Shown one piece after another: positions 1-12,209 of a DNA stretch of 64,000 nt. The DNA comes from Ulota crispa (taxonomy: Eukaryota; Streptophyta; Bryopsida; Orthotrichales; Orthotrichaceae), in assembly GCA_963920765.1 (NCBI GenBank), contig OY987243.1, forward strand, positions 24,981,419 through 25,045,418, given 5' to 3'. A program made the position numbers and the translations under genes. Each line of letters opens with the position of its first letter. The stretch's first letter is position 1. The notes beneath the pieces were generated by a model. It searched no databases. It had not been told where the DNA came from and saw only the letters and a list, made by a program, of their open reading frames with translations.

Positions 1-3000
1 CGACGACGGGGAGCGTCAAGGGCGCGTGGTCGCAAGTAGTGCGAGGTGAGGCACCTCCACAACCTGTTCCAGACAGTGACGCCGCGCCGTCAGCTGAGGT
101 GCCGCACTCTGTTTCCATCCCAAAGCAGCTGAATTCTGACAAGTCTAGGGGAGAATCGTCCGCGCCAAAGAGCATGGACGAACCTGCAGCCTCTTCGTCG
201 AGAATTGAGAAACTTTCGCCTGAAGGAGGCGAACAGTCGCAACCGCAGCCGCAGCAGCAGCACGCGGAGGCGGAGAGTTGGACGACCAAGGGCGAGTTAG
301 GGCAATCTGGTGGCGGAGATCCTGTCGTGAAACCTTCGAAACCTGCTTGGAAGAATGCCAGTAGCACACTTGGTAAAACGCCTGCAACAGGGCCTGTCAT
401 GGGCGCTGTGACGTGGCCGACGTTAGGGGATGCACGCCACTCGAAGTCGTCGGTGACGGTGCCTTCTTCTTCGGAGCAACCTTTAAAAAACCAATCGACT
501 CCAGGGGTCAATGCAACAACCTCTCATCAACAGGTTTGTGTACATCTACATTTTCTAACCCCGAAAGGTCACATTATCCAACAAATGTTTAAGGCGTTTC
601 TTCCTTGGCACCACGTTACTGCGGAGTTTTTGGTCGTGTCATCCTTGGTCAAGTGGCTTGCATATTTCTCCAGCCAGTGAAAGTTTTTTTTCTGTAGGGT
701 TTTAGGACACCGAACCTCTTCGCCTTATATAGATTTAAATTCGACCGAATTTAGCAAGAGTGACGGTATCTCTTTTTGTCTGGTATCATGATTCTATTCA
801 CATGAGCATCTCTCTATGATTCACGCATGATGATTTCCAGCCAGGGTTTAGCGTTATGCTCCTTTTTCTTCTCCACCGTCATCGACTATACCTTGACCTC
901 TTTTATCCGACTTTTAAAATAAGAATTTTGACATGGTTTGAATGTATGACAGCCAATGATACTGTGGCTACCATGTAGGATATTCCATAGTTATATAGTA
1001 CAGCTCATCGGTGTGTCTTTTTTGTCTGGTTCTATGATTCTGTTCATATGAGGATCTCTCTATGATTCACGCATGATGATTTTGAGCCAGGGTTTAGCGT
1101 TATGCTCAGTTTTTTTCTCCACCGTCATCGACTATACCTTGACCTCTTTTATCCGACTTCTAAAATAAGAACTTTGACATAATTTGAATGTATAACAGCC
1201 AATGATACTGTGGCTACGATGTAGGATATATCATGATTATATTGTAGAGCTCATTTTAAGGAGGTATGAGTGGAGGTGACTACTTCAGGTTTACAATTTG
1301 TAAGGGTGTGTCCTGTTGCAGGCAATTTCAATAGGACGAAGGGTATCAAGTGCCAGCATTGTGGACCAATCGACTAGTCAAGGCATGAAGCCAAAAGGCA
1401 ACAGGAGAACGCATCATGCCGAGCAGCAGCCTCCACATAAGACTGGTGCTTCGATGACGCCTAGTTCGTCTGCGGATGTTGCCACGTCAGAAGAAGGCCC
1501 TGGGAGTAACACGTTGACGGCGGAGCCTACACCAGTTCCATCAACCGGTGGTAGTGAAGCTGGTGTAAAGCATGTACCAGGGAACGGTGGTGGTAACAAC
1601 GAAAGAGGTCGAGGTGGTTTTTGGAGAGGTGGTCAGGATAATGGTGGTTTTGGACGGCACCGGAACGGAAGGGACCAGGTTCGGTCAAACAATCATGGAT
1701 GGAATCAGCGAGGATTTCGTATGAACAATGGTTCTAATATGGCTCCTCGAACTGGCACCAACAGAAATTATTCCAACAGAAACATGTATAACAACAACGG
1801 CATGTCGGATTTTGGAAATCCAGCAGGTGTGATTTTCATGTACCTACCCTGACTGCTTCTTATTTGGATGTAGTTTGTGGCAATACTGTTCTAGTACCAG
1901 TCTCTTATTGATACTGTCGTGGTACAGAGTAGGGTTTTAGTGATACAGAGAGGGATTTGCAATGAGGCTTGGACTATGGTTTCGGTTTTCTGGTGGATAT
2001 AAGTGAACTATCTTATAAGAAGAGCTTGAACCTTTTGAGTTGAGTTATCAACTGTTTAATTAAGAATGAACAAGACTTTGAAAGCGAAGTACGACTGGTT
2101 CACTTCAAAAAGATAGATGAGATAAACTTCCTCGAGTTACATTTAGTCGTCTACATGTGAACTATCTCACAAGTGGCCACTTTTTCATTGTTTATCCTTC
2201 AAATCATACAGCGCGTAGCTGATAGGAAATACTCGATCCTTACCGCTACAATTGATGTTGCAGTGTTATCTAACGTTGGATGTTGAGAGAGACAGTTCCG
2301 AATCTGTTCATGGTGTCTTTAGACTATTGGTGGATTTTTTCTTGAAATCTGAGTTCGTAATCATGTGTTGCAAGTTCTTTGAAAGGAATGAAGTTTGTGC
2401 TTGGGTTTTGTTTCTTTAGTGCATCGTTGAACCGCACTATGATGAACTGCAACAGCTTGTTCGATTATTTTCTATTAACTCAGTCATCTTTTCAAAGGTT
2501 TTTGTCAATGGAGATTGTCTTGTATGGTTTGAAAAAAAACTTAGTTTTCTAGTCACGGCTGAAAGAATATGGGATTGTAAAATGGTAGGTGCTTCAGCAA
2601 ATACGTATTATGTGCCAGCAGGCAGTGCGAACGCCGGGCATGGATATTTTCCTGCTGGAGCGACTGGAGGGGTAGGGCCAGGCTCAAGCCCTCCTCTTCG
2701 CATCTTGCTGGTTAAGCAAATCGAATATTATTTCAGGTTCGTTTGTAATAGCCTACTCTGACGTAGTTTTTTGAGTGGCCTGGTAATATTGCCGTGGTAC
2801 ATATCCAGCTTGCAATTGTTTTCCTTTCTTGTGTGTTTATCGTGTTTTTGGTAGATCTCTAGAATTTGCCGTCCTGACGTGGATATGGTTATGATGCAGT
2901 ATGGACAATCTTTGCAAAGATATATTTTTGCGATCGAAGATGGACGCCAATGGGTTCATACCTGTCAATGTCATTGCCAATTTTAATAGGGTGAGTTCAT

Positions 3001-6000
3001 TTTCCACACAAATCTCCTTTGCACTGTCATTGTTGTGCTCTATCTTCGTCTTCTTATTTGAGTTCTTTGCATAATTGAGAAACACTTCCCTATCTTGAAT
3101 CTATGCAGCAGGATTTGCTTATAGCTCTGTAGATAGAGCATCATTGGATACCACGGAACCTGTGCGTTGTTTCATTGGTTTTTTTTTGTTATTGAAACAA
3201 GTGATTCATTGTGTAATGAATAGGGAGGTCCTCATTGCCTTTGCCTTCTAAATTTGTATACGAAATTGTTTCTCCAAGTTGCATATAAATACAGTACAAA
3301 TAAGTTGCTTTCATGCAGTTCAAAATATTATAATGGTATCTGACATATGAACACAGTGCTTTCTTCACTTAAATAATAAGATTTCAATTGGGAAGTTCTA
3401 TTTTGTAAGAGAATTACTTTTGTTGATGTCTCTGGGCAATTCCATTCTGTAGGTTATTTTCTCCCCGGCTGGTCCCAGGTGTGAATGGGCATATATAATC
3501 TCAATTGGAAGGTCTGTGCAGAAGTTGAGATCCGCACAGATGTAGCTGGGTCAGGGTTTGTTGCATGTCTCATACAATTGTGGACATGGAACTCAGGCCG
3601 TTTCATAGTGCTGCAATTCTTTTGGCAGAGAGCCTTGCATGTAATTTGGTCTGTGTTTACTTTGAGGTCAGTGAATTGCCACGCGAGAGGTTGCCAGATG
3701 ACGTTGGATTTTGCAGGTGCGTCAGCTGACAGAGGATACGTCCCTCATTTTGGATGCACTTAAGGATTCTAGTTTGGTTGAAATGAAGGTAAGCTTAGAA
3801 CACGCTATATAATATCCTGCTCTGGGTTTTACCTTATGTTGATTCTTTTGTCATGAATATCGTCTTGAATTTTGGGAGGTTCGCAGAGAGTGGTCTTTAT
3901 TGTTCTATCTGCTATTGAAGAGGCTGAGGAGCACTTGTGTCTATTCTAATCAGCGCCTGTTTACACAGGGCGACAAACTGCGCAAACGAGATGATTGGGC
4001 AACATGGCTACTTCCTTCTGTTTCACCCCAGTTACCTCCTGCTCCTGTTGATGTTGTTGTGGGATCTGGGAAAGATGAAACTTTGAATGGGGAAGCATTC
4101 CAAGAAGGCTTGCCAGAATCTGCAAGCAGTAGTGCTAATGAAAGTATGATTAGAGGTGAAAGCTTTGAGAGTGCAGTAAATCAGTCCGAGGCATCAGCAA
4201 GGTCTTTGGAAACTGGAGCAGAGAGCCGAGTGGCTGCTAAAGGTGGGATGGACATACTTAATGAAGGTTTTTAGAGTCAGACAACTAGACGCATGTCTGT
4301 GCTCCGGAAAGGCCTGTTCCGGTTGCTAAGATCCTAGTCAGGCGTTTTGCCGGATCTGTACTGCACTTCATAGCTCTGGAAGCCTCTTCTTTCTTTCTGA
4401 GGTTTTCTTGCTACACCTAAACATGCTGATGCAAATTGTTTCTGATTGAAATCATCTTTCCAATTTTAGTTTCATTGAACTAGGTATTGGTGTCAATGTC
4501 TACTGTGTTTCCAGATATTCCAGAACAGACATCTGGAGTTCCTGAAGTTGGCAAGACGCCTGCTGAAGGTGCTGGAGGAATCGGTTTTTCTCCTTCTTCT
4601 GTTGGTCTTGCTTCTGTTATGGATGTTGGAGATGGGGACAGCAATATTGTGCATACAGCTTCAGCAATGGGTCTTGGAGTATCCTCACTTGATGTGAAAC
4701 AAACTGAAGAAACAGTTGATGTTGAATTGCAATCGAAGGAGGACAAGCTAGAGTCAGAGAACATCTCTGTGCAGAATGCGGTTGAAACTGACGATCAATC
4801 AGTAAACTCAGGATCGAAGGTTGATTCTGAGATTGGAGAACACGCAGGAGATTGGGTTACACATTCTGGCAAGCGTCGGGCTTCCAGTAACAAGCGACCA
4901 CCCACTTCCCGACTTTCAGGAGGCTTATCTGCCGCTTTTACTGCTAAAGACAGCAGTGCTGAGGAAGATACTTTTCAACTTGATGAAGAACTTGAGACTT
5001 CGGATCGGCCGAATCTTAAAGACTCTCAAGCTGTTCCCAAAAGGTCGGTAGCGAAAGTGTTTGGTTCTAATGACCTCCTTGCTGGAATGCATTTATTTAG
5101 TCGATTGGTTCTGGAGTGTTGGTGTATTACGGTTTGAATTGAGTACGTTACCCTGCCTATATATCCCAGTACCACATTTTCCATGCTGTGTCCAGCATTG
5201 TGTTTTTACCCTCCTTAATCACCGAATTGTAATATGATGCAGCCATGATGATGAAGAGGAAGACTCTGATATGAATGATCGTGATCTCCAACGACTCATC
5301 ATTGTGACGCAGGTCTGTGTGATCGTTACTTGGCCACAATACAATGTTCTTAATGTAACACTTTGTTTGAACTTGGACACCATGTTTTTAACATACTTTA
5401 TACTTTTGATTTCGGGATGACTTCACAGAGCAAGAAGGCGGTTCGAGGGGATCGTAAAGGCCCTGATGGACGAGATCATGGTCGGAAGGCCATATCAGAA
5501 GATCTTGTTTCTGTCATCAACGACGGTCTCTTCTTTTATGAGCAGGTGAGGGCTGATTAACTGCACATAGCTATTCTAACGCTGTGGACCACATCTCATA
5601 AACACCTGTATGTTTTCTTTACATCGATACTTCGCAACTCTAAGGAGTGCGTAGTTCAAACCAGGTGAAAAAGTATAATTGGGAGTTTGATGAGCTGTAA
5701 ATCTTTTGCTCCGATATTCTATTCTAGTGCTCATTGAAGCTTCGCTGTTAATTTCGGGATAAGCATATCTTTTGCATATACAGGGCGTTGCTCTTAGTAC
5801 CAAATGTGCAACATGCAACCATTACAGGAAGTAGAGTTTTCATTTGGTCACTTTTTGGAAAGCTATGCACCTTCATAATTCGCTTGAAGCTGAGCTTGAA
5901 GATTTTGAATTTCAATCTTGGGCTGACTTCAGTGCTGGTTTTTTGACGATGTTGTAGGAGTTAATGCAAGGCAAGACAAAACGACCTACGGCTGTGCAGC

Positions 6001-8879
6001 CTCCTAAAGTGGCAACCATTGAATCTGGCTCCTTAACTAGGGCTAATTCTGAATCTGGCTCTGGCTCTTTAACTAGGGCTAATTCTCTTGGCGAGATAGG
6101 AGGACGTGGTAGCAGTGCAGGTAGCGCTGGGTCGGATGGACCCTTGCGGCCACCGAGAGGGCAAATCAGAACTTCACGTGGCGGGTTTCATCAACGGCTT
6201 TTCCCTAGTAATCCTCGTGATGGGCACCGGTCAAGGTTGACAGCGGAGAGCCCTCCAAGTGATTCTGTGGGTTTCTTCTTTGGCACCACTCCTGATAATC
6301 AAAGGTAAGCTGTTTAATGCTTGCAATATTACTGCATTAAATATATTTATCTGTTTCACCTTTGAGCTTTATGATGTTTGCAACCAAATACTTGTCTGTT
6401 CTATGTGTGCACATTTTGTATTAAAAACATCTAGGTATTATGTTAAACATTGTAGAATGTACTCAAGGTCATAATCGAGGAATGGAGTTACTGCATGATA
6501 CCATGATAGGACTGGTGTGAACAATACCAAAACACGTTAGATCATTTTTAAGTTTTTATCTGTGAATGCGCAATGTAGATTGGTAATTGTATCTAAGGAT
6601 TCTTGACACACATGGGCTCATTCTAGTAGCAATGGTGATTTCATTTCTCTGTTCTTGGTTTATTATTTTACACTTGTTTTTTAGAGGTTTGAGTCCTGAA
6701 ATATACTCATCTCAATAATGTTTTTTTTTTTTTTCTATTCTTTTGTTGTATATTGTATTCACTTGTCTATGATTATAACCAACATGTGCTTCGGACTGCA
6801 GTTCGTCTCTATCTTCATCTTTCGGTTCAACTCGCATGGGATCATCGTCTTTCGGTACTTCCCCAGGTGGCTTTATGCCAGGTAGTAGCCCGCCAGTGGG
6901 ATCAAATCCCAAGTCCTTTCCTCATTTCCAGCATCCAAGTCATGCCCTTCTTGAAGACAATGGCTTTAAGCAGCAGAAGTGAGTGCCTCTCTTCTTATCA
7001 GATCTTTTTCGTTATTATTGGCTGTCATCACTTGCATAATGCTACTGACACTGGATTTGTGAAAGTTTTGCTTGAGTCTCACAATGAAGTGAATACTCAA
7101 TAAAGCAACTCCTTTGTTTTGCGATTTTTTTTCTAACCACTTGTGTTTGATCTTGGCGGATCTGGGTTTTGTTACACTATATTTTTCAGATGTAGTGCAG
7201 GTATTCTGATCGCAGGTTTGAAGAACCAGCATGAGTTAGCTCGATTTCGAATCGTGCTTATATGATACTATACGGTCTTTTGATATTATAGTCTTTTTTC
7301 GATGTGTAACAAATCTTATATGTATATATTTGTTTACTTGCTGAGATGCAGGTATGCGAAATACTACAAGCGGTGCTTAGTGGAACGGAAACGCGTTGGT
7401 ATCGGTTGTAGTGAGGCAAATTTCTTAACTCTGATTTCAGCATTTATTTGAGTATGTAGTTGAAACATACAGCAATTTCTGAAATTTCCTTGCCCTTTGT
7501 GCTCTTCTAATTTCTTACTGTCATACTAAAACTCTTAGCATGTGAATTCGAAGGTCCTATTTCTCAACTCATGTCGGTCTAAGTATAAGGAACTAATATT
7601 CGTTTTACTATGTCTGCAGGAGATGAACACTTTGTTCAGGTTTTGGTCTTACTTTTTACGGACAAATTTTAATACGTCCATGTACTTGGAGTTTAAAAAG
7701 CTTGCCGAGGAGGATGCAGCGTCCAAGTATAATTATGGAATGGAATGTCTTTTTAGGTTTTACAGGTAGGCAATGCTAGCCTTTTATCTTTTCTTTTTTT
7801 CTAATTCCACAAGCATGGGACATGGTAGCTTGTATTGGTGTGGTCCAATTTTGAATGTTGATTTATCATTTTAGTGCTTGATTTTTCACAATATTATCAT
7901 CCTTGCTGACGTGTTTGAAGCTCATTTAATAAGCCAAATTAAAATCAAAGTTTTTTTCGTCCTTTTTATGTTTTACACATACAAGTACTAGCAGGAACAC
8001 GACAACCCTAATGTCCTTTTTGATTGGACAGCATGGGGGGTTCTCCTTTGCGCTACCTGTGGTGCTAGCATTGAAACACAAGAGCCTTGACTGTACAAAT
8101 AGTCCAACGATCTCTCCTTGATTTTTCTTTTTCTATGTTCTACAGCTACGGCCTGGAACAGAAGTTCAAGCAGGACATGTACGACGATTTTGAGAAACTT
8201 TCTTTGGATACCTACCTTAAAGGCAACCTCTATGGCCTTGAGAAATACTGGTACTTCTCCATCCCACATCTTTCCTCCATTGGCTCTTTTTGTTGCTGTT
8301 CTTTTTCTTTAATCATTCTAATACTGCGATAGAAGGCGAAAAAATCAATTTTTTTCTATTCAAGGTTAGATTCAGAGATCGAGCTAGTGTTATAAGAACC
8401 CACTGTTGGAGAGTACCTAAGATTTTCACTATCTTTGCATTGGAAAATCTTTTCTCTGAACTTCACCAATGACACTCGTATCTAGAGTAATCAATTCCAC
8501 GCACTCCAGCTCGGACTGGTTTTGTCGTTGCTCCTGAGGTCTCTCCATTTATACCTTTTTTTCTTACTAAAAAACATGTATTGATGGTTATTATTAGCAT
8601 TAAAATACATCCGCTGGTTTTGCTTGTCGGGTTTGCAGGGCTTTCCATCACTATCGCAAGGATAGGAGTAAGAAGCCAGTCTCCAAACTCCCAGAGCTGG
8701 AGCGGTTGCTTAACGAAGAGTTTCGGACCATGGCTGATTTTCGTAGAGCAAAAGAGAAACTGGCTTTGGAGGCGAAGGAGAAAGAGACCGCTACTGCTGC
8801 TTCTCTTCAAGAGTCATCAGTATCATCATCATCTTCCGAAAAAACCCTCGGAAATGCACTACCGCCCGGTTCATCTTAG
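1..8879 (+). CDS. LARP1: La-related protein 1 (LARP1), 5'-partial, 15 exons visible
   Basis: Cytoplasmic RNA-binding protein of the LARP1 family, which controls stability and translation of mRNAs, notably those for ribosomal proteins. Exons that keep phase: 3-533 (open to the window edge), 1322-1826, 2589-2736, 2900-2990, 3717-3788, 3969-4266, 4515-5043, 5243-5312, 5429-5545, 5958-6304, 6802-6978, 7352-7415, 7620-7765, 8146-8250, 8639-8879 (stop TAG). They give 1146 residues. The window opens in an N-terminal stretch reading [10 protein letters not shown]. An RG/N-rich region follows at about residues 275-340. The La motif (about 385-465) begins VKQIEYYFS, contains [16 protein letters not shown] and ends [13 protein letters not shown]. 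An acidic segment precedes [10 protein letters not shown]. The C-terminal DM15 repeats (about 961-1095) include [19 protein letters not shown] and [12 protein letters not shown]15 binds the cap and 5' TOP motif in animal LARP1. The intron after exon 12 starts with GC. The true start lies upstream of the window. Confidence 0.95.
778..1256. repeat. Tandem duplication (~245 bp x 2) inside a LARP1 intron
   Basis: Positions 778-1010 and 1023-1256 are near-identical direct copies. Both carry the blocks CTCTATGATTCACGCATGAT, CCAGGGTTTAGCGTTATGCT and ACTATACCTTGACCTCTTTT. The pair lies in the first visible intron (534-1321). Their order and spacing indicate a simple tandem duplication with few substitutions. 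Confidence 0.9.
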
Positions 8880-10140
8880 CAATTGCAAAGATGTAAGGTG
8901 TTATCTTGCCAGCCCTTTATATTTTCTCTCTATGGCTTTCAGCGTAAGGTTTTGTCCTTAGCTTGCTTTGCTGCTACTGCTGCTGCTGCTGATGATGATG
9001 ATTTTTTTTTTTTTTCCACTTTGCCTGGGAGCTATTTTGAGATTATTGATGATATTCCCCTGTCGCTGTTGGCAATGCTGGCAACAACAACCATCTGTGT
9101 GTTGGAAACCGCAAGCTTTGGGCTGTGTAGGGGTTGGAATCAACCCGGCTATTAGTTGGTAGGTATAGCTTTTTTTCTTTTGGAAAACCAATTGTTTACG
9201 TGGCATTGTGAAGAAGAGGTGAAAGTTTTTTTTTTTTTTTTTTTCTTACTTTTTTAAGTAACATCCAAATTTTTGATCATTGAGAATCGGAAGGTGCCCA
9301 TTGGAAGGTTTTGGTGCTTATCCTTTTGATTAGTATTGTGTCTCAGCAGTTTCATGCTGATGAGTATGCTTTCTGGATTTTGTTTTTCAAATTCTTCAAC
9401 TTGGATATATATACCTTTATCTAATTTTACTCACTTGAGTCTACAATAACCAAAAGCTTTGTTTTGTGATTTTGAATACTGAACTGATATGTTGCTCCTA
9501 TGAAGGTTGGTAGTGTCTTGAAATCACTGGAAACGCTCTTGGCTGTCTTGTTTGTGCATTATAGTGCTGAATTGGTGTTTTTATCTATTGTGGTGGTACA
9601 TTTCAGTGTATAAACGTTGGTAAAATGTTCCAACCGGGGTAGACCGGAGCAATATGGGGTTGTTTTTCTGATTAACTTTAATGTACAAAATTCGGTCCTT
9701 GTGCGTTGGAGTGACATATCATTTTCTTTGAAATACGATGTGCCATGATAAGAAGTGTGCTAATTTTCACCATGTGTAAGGTTCGTACGCTGGTAACTTT
9801 GGAATTGTGGACTAAATTAAGATATATGTATGTTTTCATCTTATTTCGTGGTGCACTTTCCTCAATACTATTATTATAAGTATACTGCTCACATCTTGAC
9901 TGAGGAAAAACGAAGATTTAGTTTGCTTCATCCAATGATCTTTGTAACTTATACGTGAAGAATAACACAAGCTTTAAGAAGAGTGATTAATTGTATTTAC
10001 ATCCTTGGTGTTAGTTTTTATATGACTTCAATGATTGGTGTGATTGAATATTTGAGTTTGTGGGTGGCGCGATTAGCTTATGAATGTGAGCATTTCAATT
10101 ACAAGTTAACCCGAAAAAAGTTGTTTTTCATCTGATTTTT
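8880..10140. other. LARP1 3' UTR and downstream flank
   Basis: This stretch has no convincing coding exon. It begins with the probable LARP1 3' UTR, which holds a CTG/GAT trinucleotide run at about 8970-9002 and T tracts at 9003-9017 and 9227-9244. Short open frames in it are low complexity. I see no clear polyadenylation signal that I would commit to. Confidence 0.5.
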
Positions 10141-11120
10141 TTTCGGAAGTGACCATAAACACATTGCCCATCATGGAAGACAAAAAATTACCTCTTGAGA
10201 TGCATTCATTTTTTTTGTAACCCAAATTGTGATAAGATTTAGAAACATGGAGTTAGCTCCCAAGCTGCCCTTCTTGCAATTTTCATGAGGGCACCATGCA
10301 CTGTTGACTTTTCCAACTTTTTGAAGCAATCCTGCTTGTGTCCATGTGCAAAACAGTGTAGATTGCTATAGGTAGGGCAAGCCACAGTGATCCATTTGTC
10401 CATTAAGGGTTAAGCATCATTTAATTTCTTGGCAAACTCTTGCCTAAATCTTACCTCAAATCTTTATTGGCTACCATTACACTAACAAATTCATGTGAAA
10501 ATTTGGATGAAATTGCTAGATCCTTCCTAGACCAAATTCTCAGTTCACCAAATTTTGGATGAAAGTAGCTTATATTAGTAGTTTCTTAGATGAACTTTTG
10601 TATGTCATTTAGTCATTCCAATTTTAGTCAAATTTTCCTTACATGCCTTCCTTCTAGGGTGCGGGTCACTATACCTTGACAAAAACAAAAATAAAACCTT
10701 GGGGTTAAGGAAAATTTAAAAATAAACCTTGGAATAGATTGTCATCTTGTCATGGCCAAGATGTCTGATTTCGTTTGATAGATAGGATGGGAAAAAGCCA
10801 TTTTTCATTCAATTTTTCATTCAACTCTCTTAGAAGTGATTGTAGTAGATACATGGTCCACCATGCAAGGCAAAAAACAACTATACCAAGTTCACTCATA
10901 TTTTAAAGTAAGCCAAATTGTGAGAAGACTCACAAAGATGGTGATAAGTCTTCTGTTGTCCTTGCAATTTTCATGAGGGCAACTTGTATGGTTGATTTGT
11001 AACTTTTGGAAATAACATTACAATGGGTGGGTACTTGCCACACCACTTTAGCGTTATAGTATATGGTAGCTACATAGACTAGCTTGGTATTTAGGGGTTA
11101 AAAAGAATGTAGGCTTGAAT
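10140..11120. repeat. Diverged direct duplication, ~680 bp period
   Basis: The block from about 10145 to 10460 recurs at about 10830-11120. Shared anchors are CAAATTGTGA, CTTGCAATTTTCATGAGGGC, a GTTGACTTTT/GTTGATTTGT segment and a final AAGGGTTAA/AGGGGTTAA box. The copies are well diverged. The AGGGGTTAA box at 11093-11101 resembles the ends of the TTAA-flanked elements found further on. Confidence 0.6.
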
Positions 11121-12200
11121 TGTGGTTTGGAAAAATGCTTTTGCAATATGGTAAAAGTGAGTTTTTCTTGCAAAACCTTATGTGGAAAGTTTTTTGGGAC
11201 AATGCTGTTTTGGTGAGCTTAAATTGACCAGCCATGAGTGGAGATTCAAGATTTTGTGAGTGTGGAACAAAATTTCAACTCAAAATCAATGAAATAACTA
11301 AAAAAATCGTGAGTTTTTCAAGAGATGATAGTTTAAAATGCATAATTATAGGGCCCTTTGTACACAATTTTAGGTGGAATTTATTATTTTGACAAAAAAT
11401 CCTTGCTCATTGCTCATGGATCCTTGCTTATGAAATAGCACTCCCCACTTGAATAATTCCTAAATGTAAAAAAAAGAAAGAAGTAAGAGTTTGATTTGCA
11501 ATATAACATGTTGGAAAGCTCTTGCTTAATTGAGCAAAATGAGCTTGTTTGCATTGTTTGAAAAATACTCAAAAATGATATAAGCATGGCAAGAAGGGGA
11601 ATTTTGAAATTCACCTTGTTTTGATAGATTAGGGAAGTTTGATGAGTGGTAACTCATCCAAAAGATATTTTCAAGTTTTACGATTGCCATTCTTCATTTG
11701 TTTTCATTTGAATAAGATTCAAAAGCCTAAATAACTCAAAAAAAAAAATGGTTTGATTTTCTTGTTGTACTAGATTTGAATTAGTTTTATGGAGATCAAT
11801 TTTGTAAATAATAGCATATTAACAAGTTGAAATTGTGATTCTAACAAGCCCTTGCTTGATGCAAACTTCAACTTTATGACAATGGTTTGAAAAGAGTGTA
11901 GGATTTGTCTCTTGCAAACAATAGTGTCCTTGTTGAGGATAAGAACAAGGAGGTGTGATGGTCAATTCTAGGCTACCAGTTAACAACAAAAAGCAACAAA
12001 TCATAATGACCCATAACTAGCTCTTGAAGGGTGTTGCGTGGTTGAGGTGATAATGACAAACTTGGATATATGGTAATTTGTAAACTAACCAATTAATCAA
12101 AGATAAATGAGACTATTCCTCTTATCACTATTTGCCCAAATTATTTGTTCGTAAAACATTGATTGTTGCATTATTTTGAAAACACCAAAAGGCCACATTC
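11120..12200. other. AT-rich intergenic DNA, no gene seen
   Basis: AT-rich sequence between the two gene-bearing parts. Only short low-complexity frames occur and I find no splice-consistent exon series. It leads into the 3' end of the minus-strand gene that ends at 12210. Confidence 0.5.
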
Positions 12201-12209
12201 AATGAGCTC

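Noticed and set aside
145..387. Minus-strand frame opposite LARP1 exon 1
   Set aside because: Shadow of the real coding strand; the plus frame has family motifs and correct splice phases.
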